DNA of 64,000 nt from the NCBI GenBank assembly GCA_029718625.1, contig CM056387.1:34696888-34760887 (forward strand), written 5' to 3'. How positions within the stretch are numbered: position 1 is the first letter of the stretch; each line of letters begins with the position of its first letter. This DNA comes from Synaphobranchus kaupii (Eukaryota; Chordata; Actinopteri; Anguilliformes; Synaphobranchidae). The translations under genes were made by a program, and so were the position numbers. This document shows, piece after piece, positions 36,964 through 48,637 of the stretch. Below the pieces are notes generated by a model. The model was not told where the DNA came from. It did no database searches and worked only from the letters and a program-made list of their open reading frames with translations.

Positions 36964-39900
36964 ACAGGGAGTGACAGAAGAGGACAGAAGGAATGAGACA
37001 GTTGGAGAGACAAAAGGGTAAGAAACTGCACGACTGCAGGGGGGGGGGGGGTGTAAAGAGAAGGGAGAATGCATCTCTGGCATGAAAATAAAAGAGTGGG
37101 GGACAAGGCAGATGGGAGAGGGGTTTGGGAACAGCCAAGGTAGAGACCTACAAGTAACCAGGGAGGATTTCAGGAGGAGCGAGCGGGATTAATACTGCAC
37201 TGTGTCTTTCACAATCAAGCAAGATGAGGAACAGACGGTACGTACCTTGGAGCCAGAGCGAGCGATGGTCCCCAGGTTGGACACCAGCTCCTCCTGACTC
37301 ATCCCGACCCCTGTGTCCTGAGGAGAACAAGAGGGAAGAATACAGGCTAAGGGAAAATAAGAGAAAAATGTCGCCAATGGCACATGGAAAACGCCATCGT
37401 CCTGTCCTGAGGCAATCCGCAATATGTCGTGGGTATACATTGCCGCAGTTCCATTTTCAACCCCCAGATGGCAGAAAGCACAAGCAGTGGGTGAATTCAT
37501 GCTGTAAACCCAGAAGCATTGATTTTTATTTTTTTCTTATTACAGATTTCTGCAGGGGCTTTTTCAACTGCAAAATCAATAAACGGTGCAATCTTAATGC
37601 ACAGTTTTTATGGAACAGGGAGAGACAAAAATCTAATCGCAACTGTTCTGAATTGAATGCTGTGTGTACCTGCTACTGTACATTTGAAATTTTGTCTTGG
37701 ATAAAGAACTACACTGAAGCTCTGTTGTGGACCTGGCTTGAAACAAGACCACAAAGGTAAACACATAAATCAAGCTCATAACACAAAGTTGAATACCCGT
37801 GAAACAGATCAGGAATTACGGCATCTTATTGAAGAGCATGGGAACAACCTACTCTACAATACATCAAAACATTAACTCCATTACTTCTCTCAGACCGGTG
37901 GACAGTCCATTTTGATTCACAACTGTTAAACTAGTGTGAGCATCTAACATTTTAAAATGCTACTTAAATAGGGGGAACATCTGAATGATGGTGGTGCCCT
38001 ACCTGGATAATGAAGGTGCCCCATCAGTGAGAATACCTTTATGATGGTGGTGCCCTACCTGGGTAATGAAGGTGCCCCATCAGTGAGAATACCTGAATGA
38101 TGGAGCCCTACCTGGATAGTGAAGGTGCCCTATCAGTGAGGATACCTGAATGATGGAGCCCTACCTGGATAGTGAAGGTGCCCTATCAGTGAGGATACCT
38201 GAATGTTGGAGCCCTACCTGGATGGTGAAGGTGCCCTATCAGTGAGAATACCTGAATGATGGAGCCCTACCTGGATGGTGAAGGTGCCCTATCAGTGAGA
38301 ATACCTGAATGATGGAGCCCTACCTGGATGGTGAAGGTGCCCTTGGCGGCATCAGTCTGCAGGTGTATCTCCATGGGCGCGGTGTCACCCCCACCGGACA
38401 TCAGCTTGTGGCGCAGCTTCTCCAGAGCATCGCTGCCATTGGAGATCAGCTCCCGGATGAACACCTGCAGGACGCGACGGACGAGGGAGGAAAGGGAGGC
38501 GGAGTCAAACAGAGAGGGAGGGGCCTAGAAAAGCATCTTCATGAAACCAGCCACCCTGAACTTGTCAGTCTTTACAGTTTTCAGAAGCCAAGCGGTGGGG
38601 CCAGGTTACCAGAGCAATTCAATGGTCACGTGACCCGTGGAGTGACCTCACCCCGGCAGGCCTATTATGTGGAGTTTGAACCAGGTGGCCAATGAACCTG
38701 TGTGATTTTTTTATATCTTGCTATTAACAGAAGTAGAAATTGCTATCCATATTCTAAATCTGTCATAACGGAAGTGTTTTAAAACACTGCCAAAAATCAC
38801 ATAAACTGAAAGATATAGCAAATGTTACGTGGAAATGCTTTTATAGATAATTCTGTTTGTGGTCTGACATCTGCACTCTTAGGAAGTGAAATCAGCCAGG
38901 GGACACAAACGTTCACGGGGGTGGCAGGTGAAAAGAGCTTGGTGTGTGTTACTGTATGTACGGGGTGCCCTGATCCGCTTACCTCTTTCTCTGAATACAG
39001 TGACCTTGCCACAATGTCCAGCAGTTTCTTCGTTTCCGCCTGAAACTCATGTTTCGAGTAGGTGCCTTAAAAAAAAGCATATTACACTTTTTAAGCATTA
39101 CGAATGACAGATCCAAAATACAAAAAAACTGGTTTTCACCCCCACTCCCATTCATTCATCTGTTTGGCATGGTTTGGACAGTGATACCACAGGTTTCTGG
39201 GAATTAAGAGTATTTTCAACAACATTTCATCAATAAAGTATTGCAGTATTTTTCCACATGGCGTGCATTATTGCAATTACATTTTACACTATGAACTGTA
39301 GGCCTGGATCATGCGACAGTTATACATAGTTACTTTTTCCATTTTGGTCTTTAGGTAAAACATATGGAACGCAATGGAACTCTTCCAAAGCTGTTCACAC
39401 GAATCCCTTTTCTTCCATGGAGAAATCCAGGGACAACTGAATCCTGGACAGGTTCGTGCATCGGCTTCATCTCACTCACCTTGCACGTTCTCGGTGTCGC
39501 TGATAATGGTGTGGAGCGGCTCCTCCTCCGCGCTCTCTGCCTGCTGGGTGCTGTAGGCGCGTTGGGGAAGGAGTTGGGTCGCAACCAGGCTGGGGTGGTG
39601 AGGGCTCCACACTCGGGGTCTAATCGCGCACTGCCGTGACCCTGCGTGGGCGTAAACTGTTCGGTGCAAGTGCATAAGAATCAAACTAGGAGAAGACAAA
39701 AGTCTTTAACGTAAAAAAAAAAAATCATCACGCAATGCTAATCACGTATATTACGAGGTTTCTACCACGAGCAAGATGGCAAATTAGGCTGCTGACTTCA
39801 TTTGCTCTTGGTCCAACACTTTGGTGGTCTACTTTGGTCAATTTCCAAACAGCACCGGCATCATTTTTAACTGCCATTTACCAGTAAGGTAATACATCTC

Positions 39901-40167
39901 AATAGATCATTTCCAAACAAAAACAAATCTAATGTACACTGTCAGATTGCATAAACTATGCTGTCAGTTATTTCATAACACAACATACTGCGTGCTTACG
40001 ATGCCCGCTAGTCGGGTTACGTTATTTAACATACCGGTTGGTCCGCAGGGGCTGCATGACGCTGCGTTACTCCTCCGCAAAACACCAGACGAAGACGACA
40101 AGAGCCTCGAATTGGCCCGTTGGGAAGCAACTAAACCACATTTCAGAAGGTTTAAGTAACGAGACAT
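31004..40167 (-). CDS. trap1: TRAP1, mitochondrial HSP90 chaperone (18 exons)
   Basis: Coding exons in transcript order: 40035-40167, 39480-39656, 38983-39065, 38324-38464, 37246-37317, 36670-36830, 36350-36459, 35925-35998, 35343-35498, 35013-35133, 34428-34497, 34026-34173, 33292-33477, 32898-33036, 32560-32645, 31954-32099, 31372-31444, 31004-31105. Every border is GT-AG and every phase agrees, giving 725 residues without a single frame break (human 704). TRAP1 is an ATP-driven chaperone of the mitochondrial matrix that folds clients and tunes respiratory complexes. It shows a basic serine-rich presequence, GHKL ATPase motifs, a middle domain and a C-terminal dimerisation domain ending KALDKH. 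An in-frame ATG at 40224 lies upstream; I chose 40167 because [17 protein letters not shown] is a normal presequence start. Tail-to-tail with MCRIP2, head-to-tail after CREBBP, as in human for CREBBP. Confidence 0.97.
33480..33870 (-). repeat. CT-rich tract upstream of TRAP1 exon 13 acceptor
   Basis: On the transcribed strand, about 390 bases of nearly pure pyrimidine run into the exon 13 acceptor (CTCCTGTAG at 33478-33486). The serine/leucine-rich minus-strand frames across it are artefacts. Confidence 0.9.
34720..34995 (-). repeat. TRAP1 intron 10 minisatellite
   Basis: About ten tandem units of 20-40 bp, mixing GGAGACAGAATGGTTGATGG and GGAGACAGAGCAACAGGGGG on the plus strand, ending shortly before the exon 10 donor. 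Confidence 0.9.
35135..35164. repeat. CA microsatellite at the TRAP1 exon 10 acceptor
   Basis: About fifteen CA units immediately upstream (minus strand) of exon 10. The acceptor TAG follows a GT run instead of a normal polypyrimidine tract, which is unusual. Confidence 0.85.
35505..35922 (-). repeat. TRAP1 intron 8 minisatellite filling the intron
   Basis: Alternating units of 45-55 bp with CACACTGCACAGGCCAGGAA and CACACTGCAGAGCTGAGAAA on the plus strand. The array occupies the whole intron from exon 9 to within a few bases of the exon 8 donor. Units share ACACACGCTC..CAC..CTGCAG order with the donor region, so an origin from that junction is possible but not clear. Confidence 0.88.
35925..38464 (-). 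CDS. trap1: TRAP1 exons 4-8: GHKL ATPase domain
   Basis: Exon 4 carries [17 protein letters not shown], with the catalytic Glu and the Mg-binding Asn; Gly replaces the usual Ala after Asn. Exon 5 has [11 protein letters not shown] and GTIARSGSK, exon 6 [17 protein letters not shown] (the ATP lid and glycine loop), exon 7 [15 protein letters not shown], and exon 8 [19 protein letters not shown] at the start of the middle domain, with the gamma-phosphate-sensing Arg expected farther on. All key nucleotide-binding motifs are intact. Confidence 0.95.
36051..36238 (-). repeat. 20-bp minisatellite in TRAP1 intron 7
   Basis: Nine or so tandem copies of ACTCTGACCACGCCCCTTTA with CG/AC variants. The unit contains a CACCC/GC-box-like CCACGCCCC. 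Confidence 0.93.
36842..36957 (-). repeat. CT tract upstream of TRAP1 exon 6 acceptor
   Basis: Two GA runs on the plus strand (CT on the transcript) lie 12 bp and 90 bp upstream of the exon 6 acceptor, extending its polypyrimidine tract. Confidence 0.85.
37966..38323 (-). repeat. 53-bp minisatellite made of the TRAP1 exon 4 donor site
   Basis: Six tandem units of about 53 bp follow the real exon 4 end. On the minus strand exon 4 ends GGGCACCTTCACCATCCAG before GTAGGGCTCC. The nearest units repeat this exactly, including about 19 bases of exon sequence and the donor. The two outermost units are diverged (ATTATCCAG or ATTACCCAG before GTAGGGC). Since 53 is not a multiple of three, use of a decoy donor would usually shift the frame. 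Confidence 0.95.
38983..40167 (-). CDS. trap1: TRAP1 exons 1-3: presequence and N-terminal strap
   Basis: Exon 1 encodes a start rich in Arg, Lys, Leu and Ser with no acidic residue in the first 30, as expected for matrix import. Exon 2 continues with [12 protein letters not shown] and [17 protein letters not shown], where cleavage of the presequence is likely before the acidic stretch. Exon 3 begins the ATPase domain with [20 protein letters not shown]. Confidence 0.95.
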
Positions 40168-40785
40168 TTTACTCTCGCTTGTCAAGTAGCCTGACCTACT
40201 CACCAACAGCGTGCGACCGTTCAATCGTGCGACTACGACCCTTCCGAGGCGCTCTGTAGTGACGTAATCAAGGTGACCGGCGCGATGCCTGTAAAGACCC
40301 GCATAAAAAGATCTAAAAATAGCAGTACGAAATTTGAGTTCTTCGCGCAGTTCAAATAACTTCTATTCAAGTTCAAATATGCTTGAATGTTCTCAACCCT
40401 TTCACCTCGAGAAATCCGCATTTTTGGGATTGTTTTGCACTTAAATCACGTGATAAATTAAAGGTCCCACAATGTCCTCTGAAGGTCAACAAAAGAACGC
40501 AGCGGGCTTCTCACCCCTGGTTAAATCTTGAGATTATGTCGATGTTCAAGTAGTGAATTGGCCATTTTTGGTAAATGCCTTTTGCAACAATGTATTGAAG
40601 TAGTATTCTGAATTATCAAACACCTTAGAACTGAGCACATACAAGATTAAAAAATATGCTCTCGTACAAAGTGATGGGCGCAGAAATCTTAATCTGTGCT
40701 TTACTTCCACCCCTGAAACCCCGCAATTTTTTCCCTCTAGTTCCCCACAAAAGAAAAAACCACACAGAATGTCTGTTGCACACAG
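40168..40785 (-). promoter_or_regulatory. TRAP1 promoter region / CREBBP downstream gap
   Basis: About 0.6 kb separates the TRAP1 start codon from the candidate CREBBP poly(A) signal. The 100 bp next to TRAP1 are CpG-containing (around 40210-40290) and are the likely promoter and 5'UTR. No defined core motif could be assigned. Confidence 0.45.
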
Positions 40786-41893
40786 TTTATTTAACAATAT
40801 GGTATATAAGTAAGAAATGAATTATTTTAACCAGTTTTTACAGTGATTTCATTCTTTTCCTTATATTTATAGCATTTTAAACAACCTGCATGATTTTGAG
40901 AATGGTTGACCCTCGATTCAAGTTTTCTGTAAGAACGAGGTTTTTTTCTCTCTATCCATTCAAATCAGCAGTGAAAACGGTGATCCCGCTGCAGGGAATA
41001 AGTCTTCTTTATGACAAATTTCAGCCATCAAAGGAGAAACAAAAAACAACAATTTCTACACCTGCAAGACAAAATTCTTGTTCCAAGCCAGTAAGGTGTA
41101 CGCGTTGGTATGTGGTCTTGCTTCAATGCAGTGTGTGTGTATGTGTATGTGTGTGGTAACTGTCTGCCAGAGTGCATAAGTGGCTTGCTTGTGTGTGTGT
41201 GCGCGCGCGGAAGTGTTTCAAATGTGTGCAATCGTCTAATTCCTATCTATACAAATGAATACTTAAGTCTCCTGCAGACTCACAATGAGGAAAGTAAAGA
41301 GAGCTCCTCCTGAAGGTGTGTCCTCTTGAGGAAAATCCGTACATTAGAACGCGTATGCCAGGACCCAGGCAAGAGAGAAGCAACCTGGCCTAATTCCCAG
41401 AAATTATTTTACAGCCTCTCAACACAAAAAAATGCTTTAAATTTGCAAAGGTACAAAATAAAAAGTATGAATAATATAATGAAATATTTCATTTAGTAAA
41501 GTTTCATTTAAAAAAAAAAAAAGAATAGGCCCATGAAACCATACCAGGACAAAAAACAGAAATCTCTCCTATCTGGTCAGAACCAAAAAATATATTCTTT
41601 GTGATTTAATTATTTTGTGTAGACAGCATTTATTTATTTATTTATTTATTTAATCCCTCCCCTTGTAAGAAGCAACAATAGCAGTCTCTTGGTAGGAAAC
41701 CTTCATATTCCCTCGCACTGTTGACTTTTTTTCTTTTTTTCCCCCCATCTTTTTTTCTTTTTTAAATTTCTTTAAACTTTTTACATGTCAGTACAAAAAG
41801 TTTTTTTGGGGGGGGAGAAAACGCAAACAAGAGTCCCCGGGAAGAGGAGTCGAGGTTGGGGGGGGAAGGAGGGGCGCGTTTGGCCTCCGAATG
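40786..41893 (-). terminator. CREBBP 3'UTR with candidate poly(A) signal
   Basis: AT-rich sequence after the CREBBP stop codon. On the minus strand AATAAA occurs at 40786-40791 and within an ATTT/AAAT repeat at about 41629-41653. The former would give a 3'UTR of about 1.1 kb. Confidence 0.5.
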
Positions 41894-44800
41894 CTACAAT
41901 CCCTCCACAAACTTCTCCAGCGTGTCCCCTGTGGTGTCCCCGACCATGCCTAAGTCAGTGGAGAGGCCGCTGCGGCCGGGCGTGCTGAGCTGCGGGAGCA
42001 TGGCGCTCTGCTCTGAGGTGCCCGGGTGTCCCTGCTCCATGGAGTTGGGCATGGGCCCGGTCAGGCCCGCGTGGGGGTGGGGGTGCGGGGTGGGGGCGGG
42101 GCGAGCCCGAGTGGGGGGAGGGCTGCGGCTGTATTCGGGGGGAGGGGCTGGAATGTGGCGGCTGTTGCGAGGGCGGGCAGGGCGACTGCACGGAAGGGGC
42201 GGGGGAGCGCACCTGGTTGCCGAGCGAGTTGGCCAGCGGCTGGCCGGCGAGGTGCGCCCCCTGGGGCTGAGCCGAGAGCATGTGCGCCTGGGGGCTCATG
42301 GGGCTCGGCTGCGCCGGGGAGCCCATCTGCGGCTTCATCGCCGCCGCCTGCTGCTGCTGCTGCTGCTGCTGCAGTATGCGCTGGTGCAGCAGGCTCTGAG
42401 TCCCATCCAGGCCCATCTGCGCCATGGGGGGCAGCTGACCCATGGGGCTGCTCCCGCCACCTCCACCCTGCTGCTGCTGCTGCTGCTGCTGCAAGGCGAG
42501 CTGCTGCTGCATGCGGAGCTGCGAGTAGCTGGCTGCCGGGCCCTGCGGCTGGGGGAACTGGCTATGCGCTTGCTGCATGGTGCCCTGCTGCTGCTGCTGT
42601 TGTTGCTGCTGCTGCTGCTGTTGTTGCTGCAGGTGTAGGAGTTGCCGGCGGTACATCTCCTGGAACTGTGGGTTGTGCTGCCCGGGGTTCCTCAGCTGCG
42701 CCTGCGGGCCCATGGCGCCCATGCCCTGCGGCGGGGCCTGTTGCGGCTGCTGCTGCTGCTGCGGGGGCATGCTGGGCCTCTGCGCCACGCCCGCCTGCAT
42801 GGGGGCCAGGCCCTGCATGCCGGGCTGCGCAACGTGCTGCTGCTGCTGTGGTTGGCCCTGGCTGGCCTGGTACTTGGCGGTCCGCTGCTTGATGAAGGCG
42901 GCCATGAGCTGCGGGTTGGCCTTGAGGATGTTGAGCACCTGCTGCTGCTGCTGCGGCGAGCTGGGCGACTTGAGCGTGCGCAGCAGGTCCTGCAGCGCCG
43001 TGGACGCCATGTTCCCGGCCGCCGGGCCCCTGGGCGGGGTCTGCTGCCCGGGCCCCTGGGGCGGGACAGCGCCCTGCATGCGGGGGGGCTGCGCCATCAT
43101 GGGCCGCTGCATGTGCTGGGGCTGCGGCGGCTGCTGGCCGCCCATGGGGCTCTGCTGCGCGGGGACCTGCGGCGGGTGGCGGCTGATGCTGTGGAGGGGG
43201 AGCCTGCTGGGGGGCCTGCATGGGCCCCTGGGGGCCCGGGGCCCACTGCCCGGGCTGCATGGCCTGCATGACCGCGGGCCCCCGGGCGCCGACCATCTGC
43301 ATGGGGGCCTGCATGCGCGGGTGGCCCATGGCGTGGCCGTTGAGCCGGTAGTCCTGGTGCTGCTGGGCTTGGGCCACCCGCTCGATGTGCCGCGCCACCT
43401 TCAGAGCCGCCAGAGGGGGCTGCGGCTGCCCCTGCTGCTGCCCGGGGGGGGCCAGGGGCAAGGGGGACTGCTGCTGGTGGAGGGGCGACGACTGGGGGCC
43501 CGGCTTGCCCTGGGACGGGGGCGCGGGGGGCTGGCCGGGCCGCGGCCCGTTGGGGAAGGACGGGGACATGACGGCGGCGTTGGCGGGCGGGGTCTGCGGC
43601 GGGGGCTGGGGCTGAGGGGGGATTGGCTGGGGCGTCTGCGGCGTGTTGGGCTGCTGGTGGGACGTGGGCGTGCCGGGCGCGGCCGGCGTGGGCGGCGACG
43701 GCAGGCTCTGGGGCATGCCCCGGCCCTGCATGGTGGCCATGCGGCGGCGCATCATCTGCGCCTGCTGCAGCCGGTGCTGCAGCTGCTGCTGTCGCAGCTT
43801 GTGCTTGATGTTGAGGCAGAAGGGCACAGGGCACTTGTTCTCCTGGCAGTGCTTGGCGTGGTAGCAGCAGAGGGCGATGAGCTGCTTGCACACGGGGCAG
43901 CCGCCGTTGGTCTTGCGCTTGCAGCCTTTGGTGTGCTGCACCACCCGCTTCATCTTCTGGCAGGAGGCCAGGGAGCAGTTGGCGTTGCGGCACTGGCAGG
44001 CGTGCACCAGGGACTGGATGCAGCGCTGGATGCTGAGGCGGCGGCTCTCCTGGGGGCTCTTGGAGGACTCCGCCCCCTGGCCGTTGCTGTCGTCGTCCAG
44101 GCCCAGCCCCCACTTGACCATCTGGTGCTCGTGCCCCTTGGCGTTGTAGCAGTTGATGCACAGGTCGAAGTCCTGAGAGAGACAGAAATACGCACGTCGA
44201 TTAAAAGGTGGTTACGAGGCAGCTTTTGATCATCGCACCATTTTTCTAGCTTGAATGTCAAGTCTTCTGGCCGATTGTCAGCACCGTGCCAGAAGTATGA
44301 ACGTAATTAACGGCCTCGGACATCTTTATTTCACACCACCGCACCGTTATTTATGCTGCCCATCAATCTTTAAGGTGCGGGTTGAACGAGTGCATCAGGG
44401 TGCTCTGTTCATTTCTATCCGCTCTTTGGGTTTTAGGATCCGAAGAGCTGCTCGAGACTCTGAGAGAAGGGTTCTTTTGCCAATGGCAACATTCTAGCTC
44501 TATCTCAAGGTTTTTCAAACCAATTGCTTACCATATCTTTTGTACACATGACCAGGAGACAAAATATGGAGGACAATATAGGGACGAGATGAGATCAGGC
44601 AACTTGGACCGATCAATCCCAAAACCCAAACGCTGTAAGAAGAGCGTGGCCAGGCCCACCCGCGCAGCCCCTCCCCTCCCCACGCCGCTCACCTCGCAGA
44701 CGGTGCAGTGCCAGCGCGTCTCCACGTGGTGCTTGCACTCGTTGCAGGTGTAGACGAAGCGGTCCTGGCCCTGGTTGTGCAGCTCCACCAGCATGCACAT

Positions 44801-44974
44801 GGAGCTCCACTTGCACCTCCTCAGGGAGGAGAACTCCCAGTGCTTGTCCCGCGCCAGCGTCAGGAAGGCGTCCCGCCCGTCCATCAGGTCACACATCAGC
44901 ATGGGGTCCGGGTCCATGATGGGCGGCAGCGTGTTGATCACCGGGCCCGAGTGCAGGTGGATCACGAAAAACAC
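41894..44974 (-). CDS. crebbp: CREBBP ZZ, TAZ2, polyQ and NCBD exons, with two frame breaks in the last exon
   Basis: Exon 44693-44974 finishes the HAT domain and starts the ZZ finger ([18 protein letters not shown]). The last exon continues [20 protein letters not shown], the TAZ2 helices ([20 protein letters not shown] onward), a long Pro/Gln linker, the NCBD ([39 protein letters not shown]), several glutamine runs (the longest about 42592-42640) and the end [10 protein letters not shown]. The frame shifts by one surplus base between about 43165 and 43195, just before [11 protein letters not shown]. It shifts again between about 42065 and 42115, so the C-terminus lies in a third frame. Both sites are GC-rich with long C/G runs. 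Confidence 0.93.
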
Positions 44975-47856
44975 CTGGGTGGGGAGGAGGGGGTTTAAAA
45001 TCAACCAGTAAGTCAAAGAGGTCGCTGTACCTTCCTGTGTACTTTAACTACCATACACACTGAGGAGCCAACAAGTGTTTTAGGGTCGGCTTTCTGTTGC
45101 GCTACATTTCTGACCACTTTAACCCATGCAAAATCTGAACTAACAGATAATAGACCACCAGTCACTGACCAATGTGTACTTACTGTGCAAAATAAATAAA
45201 TAAATAAAGAAAGAAAAACACAGGACACGGGGGGAGAGGGAGTGGGGGGGGGGGGGGCTGTTTGGTTTTAATTAGCATAATCCTGAAAAGGAGGGTTGCG
45301 AGTTTCAATCCCGTCAGGGCTAAGTTACCGTCATATGTTAGCGTCCACCTGTGTGAGAGCGAAAGAAAGACGTTGAAAACGAACGAGGGAAGAGGCCCAC
45401 CTCCTTGTGCTTCTCCATGCTGGCGTAGAGTTTCTGGGAGAGGTCGTTGGCGACGTTGGGCATCCCCGGCTTCTTCTTGATGGCGCGGCTCAGGCTGCTC
45501 TTGTTCTTGTTGGTCTTCTTGTTGTTCTTCTTCTTGGCGTTCTTGCTGTCCGTCGGGGTCCCCTGGGAAAAGAGCACCCGAACGTCAAAGCGCAGAAGCG
45601 CAACACGGCGTGCCAAAAGCTGGAGAATCCGTCTCTGCCACTGTTACAGCGTCCAGGTACTCGGCTGCCCCCCCATTGATATTCTTGCACTCACAGATAT
45701 TCATGGGGGGGGAGCGTGGCCAGACATTAAGACCCACAGCTTTCACACGCAAGTGGACAAACATGGAAATACAAAAGGCAAGAGACCCCATGGTTCATTC
45801 TACAATATGACATTCTCTCCAACCAACCAAGAGCGCCTGCCAAGTGACTGTAAAGTAACGAGTGATGGGAACATAATGAGCTCCAAAATGACCACCAGTC
45901 AGTGAGTGACAAGCAACTCCCTGAAGATTCTAGAGAAGCTCTTTAACTGGTTCATATTAGCCTGTGGTTGGTGGCCCTGCCCAATTAAGAGGAACCTTGA
46001 GCCTCTCTATTGAATCACTGCCGCTAACAGGAAGTGAATGATGGGGAACACAGGTAAGTAAGGTAGTACAAATAAGTCAAGCAGTCAGGGAGCATCAAAA
46101 CTACACAGTGATCAAGCAGGCGAGTCCAGAGTCTACAAACCCTAGTCTATAGGCCGAGGGATTAGCAGATCAAAGACAGGAGATCTCGCTTCACCCTCTC
46201 CCCGTCCTTTCCCCACTCCCTCTCTCCCTTGCTCGCTCACCTCTGGGGTCTCACAGGACGCAGTGTTCTCCTCCTTCTTCCTCTCCTCCTCCTCCTGCTC
46301 CAGCTCCTTGATGCTCTCCTCCAGCACGTTGGGCCAGAAGTCGCCCTCGAAGTAGGACAGCTCGTTGGCGCTGGTCAGCCGGTCCTCCGTGGCCTGCTTG
46401 AAGATGTCCTGTGAAGGTCCCACCCCCGAGAGGCGCGTTAACTCTACTCCCTTCAACGGCCTTCAAATGCACACCCCGAGAGGCGCGTTAACACTCTACT
46501 CCCTTCAACACCCACCATAAAGACCAGTGTCAAAGAGCAGGATGCTCACTGTAAAATGGGCTTGGGTGTGAATATTCACCACCTTTATAACCCTTCTACC
46601 ATTTTAGTTTGCACCTCAGTGGTGGCCCTTGTGATTATAACTATGTGTATCTCTGGCTCTAATGGTGTTTGCCTACCATATGAAATGCACTTTCGTCAGG
46701 CGCTACGGATAAAAGCTTCTGGCAAATGACTAAACTATAAACTGGAATTACCAATGATCTTTGATAATTGGCTTAGTGGATAAGCCAGGGAGCTAGCCAA
46801 GTTGTTAGCGATCGGCACAGCCGAATGCTAAACTTGATCAATGTTTTTGGGGGAATTTCTCATAACCCCTTATGGGCAGCACTGTCCCTCCCATTCAGAG
46901 ATGAACTTATGCGCGTGCTCAGGGAGGGTGGGGCCCCGCGGGGGTCTGAGGGGACCCACCTTGTAGTCGTGCAGGATCCTCTCAGCGAAGGCCTTGTCCA
47001 GCATCTTCCTGTACCACTCCTGCAGGCGTTTGGGTTTGGGGATCTTCTGGTCGATGGGGTGACAGTGGAAGATGTAGTCGTCCCCCTCGCTGGGGGGGCA
47101 GGCCCAAATGTGACCCGTCACGTACCTGCGCCGGTCGAAGACAGACACGCCAAAAGTCACGCAACGCACACAGGCTGCTGCGGCATGTTACCGTGACTTC
47201 GTTACATGAAGTAACGTAGAAAATGTTTTTCATTCAAAAGAAACAGAAAGATGTCTTTTTTTTTTTACTTGTCATTCCGATAATCTCATAATATATACTT
47301 TAAAAAAAACAGCCAGCTGGCTGGATTTGGTTCACACAAGTGTGTGTGGGATGCGTATGTGCGTGTGCGCGCGGATCTCCACGTCTGGCGGCTTGGCGAT
47401 GTGCACTAGAACAGCACAGATGGGCAGAGGGAGGTGTGATTTCCGCAGCGCGCGGACACGTGGCGGGCGGGGGCCGCGGGACCTACCCGAGCTTCTTCAC
47501 GTACTCCAGGTATCCGATGAGGATCTCGTGGTAGACGGCGGTACGCAGCAGCCGCGGCTTGAAGAAGTGTATGCTGTCCAGGTAGGATATGTACACCCGT
47601 CTGCGGAGGGGGAGCGGGGGGTTAGGGTGGTGTCGCCGGGGTCTATGGAAGCGATTCCGACACGGCGGGCGGGGGGGGGGGGGGGGGGGGCAAGCTCACC
47701 TGGTGTTGGGGAACGGGCACTCGGACCCGTACTCCTGGACGTGCATCCCGAAGAAGCAGACGTCCACGCCGTCTATCTCCTCGAATGCGAAAAGTGCTTT
47801 GGTTCTGTATGGGAAGGCCTCCGACATCTCACCTGTGTCCACAAACCTGTCACCGC

Positions 47857-47887
<31 letters not shown>

Positions 47888-48599
47888 GGGGGGTAGAGAG
47901 AGTGAGGGAGAGAGAGAGAGGGGCAGAGAGAGGGAAGGGAAAGAGCACAGGGAAAGGTAGAAAGAGAGAAAAGAAGAGGAAATAGAGGGATGGAGAAGGC
48001 ATGGGGACAGAGAGAGAAAGAGAGAGAGACAGACAGGTCTTAGCGCCTACAAAAGGACAGGGTGGATACAGTCCAGACGAATATAACAAACTATCAAGTG
48101 CTCCCCACTCCACCCCTTATGTTCTGGCATTGATCTGTCTCAGGGACTTGGCTTTTATTCCAGAATTTAGTGTTCCTGTAAATCACAGCTGGGTACGGGA
48201 CAGACACGGGGCTCAGAGACTGAATTTAGGGTATCGCCTCCATTCATTCATCTCCTGTCCAAGCCAGCTGGGTTTCACCATCCTTTAAGGGACTTTATGT
48301 CACCCTCAGCGACTTCTCACAAATCAGCCAGACCGGTGTGTGGCAGATAAGAGGTCTCAAAGCGTACAGGCCGAACTAGCTTATGATGTAATGAGACCAG
48401 GTGATGTCATGAGATCAGGTGTAAGCAGTCGGGTAGGGCCTCACCTGGATTTCATGCCAGGCTTGACCTCCACAGTTTTGTCAGAGCTGGCCACCACTCG
48501 CACGAAGACCTCCCCGGCCTCCGGATGGTTCTGCCTTTTCAAGTACTTATTCACTCGATCCTCAATATACATGCCCAGCCTGGTGGTCTGAAGCCCTGT

Positions 48600-48637
<38 letters not shown>

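Noticed and set aside
40165..40224. Upstream in-frame ATG at 40224 as the TRAP1 start
   Set aside because: The added residues (MNGRTLLVSRSGYLTSESK) include an acidic residue and are not typical; the ATG at 40167 begins a standard mitochondrial presequence. Not excluded without TSS data.
42577..44229. Plus-strand open frame of 550 codons, and several shorter ones, opposite the CREBBP last exon
   Set aside because: Cysteine/leucine/alanine-rich products of CAG and GC-rich coding sequence read on the wrong strand; the minus strand encodes clear ZZ, TAZ2 and NCBD sequence.
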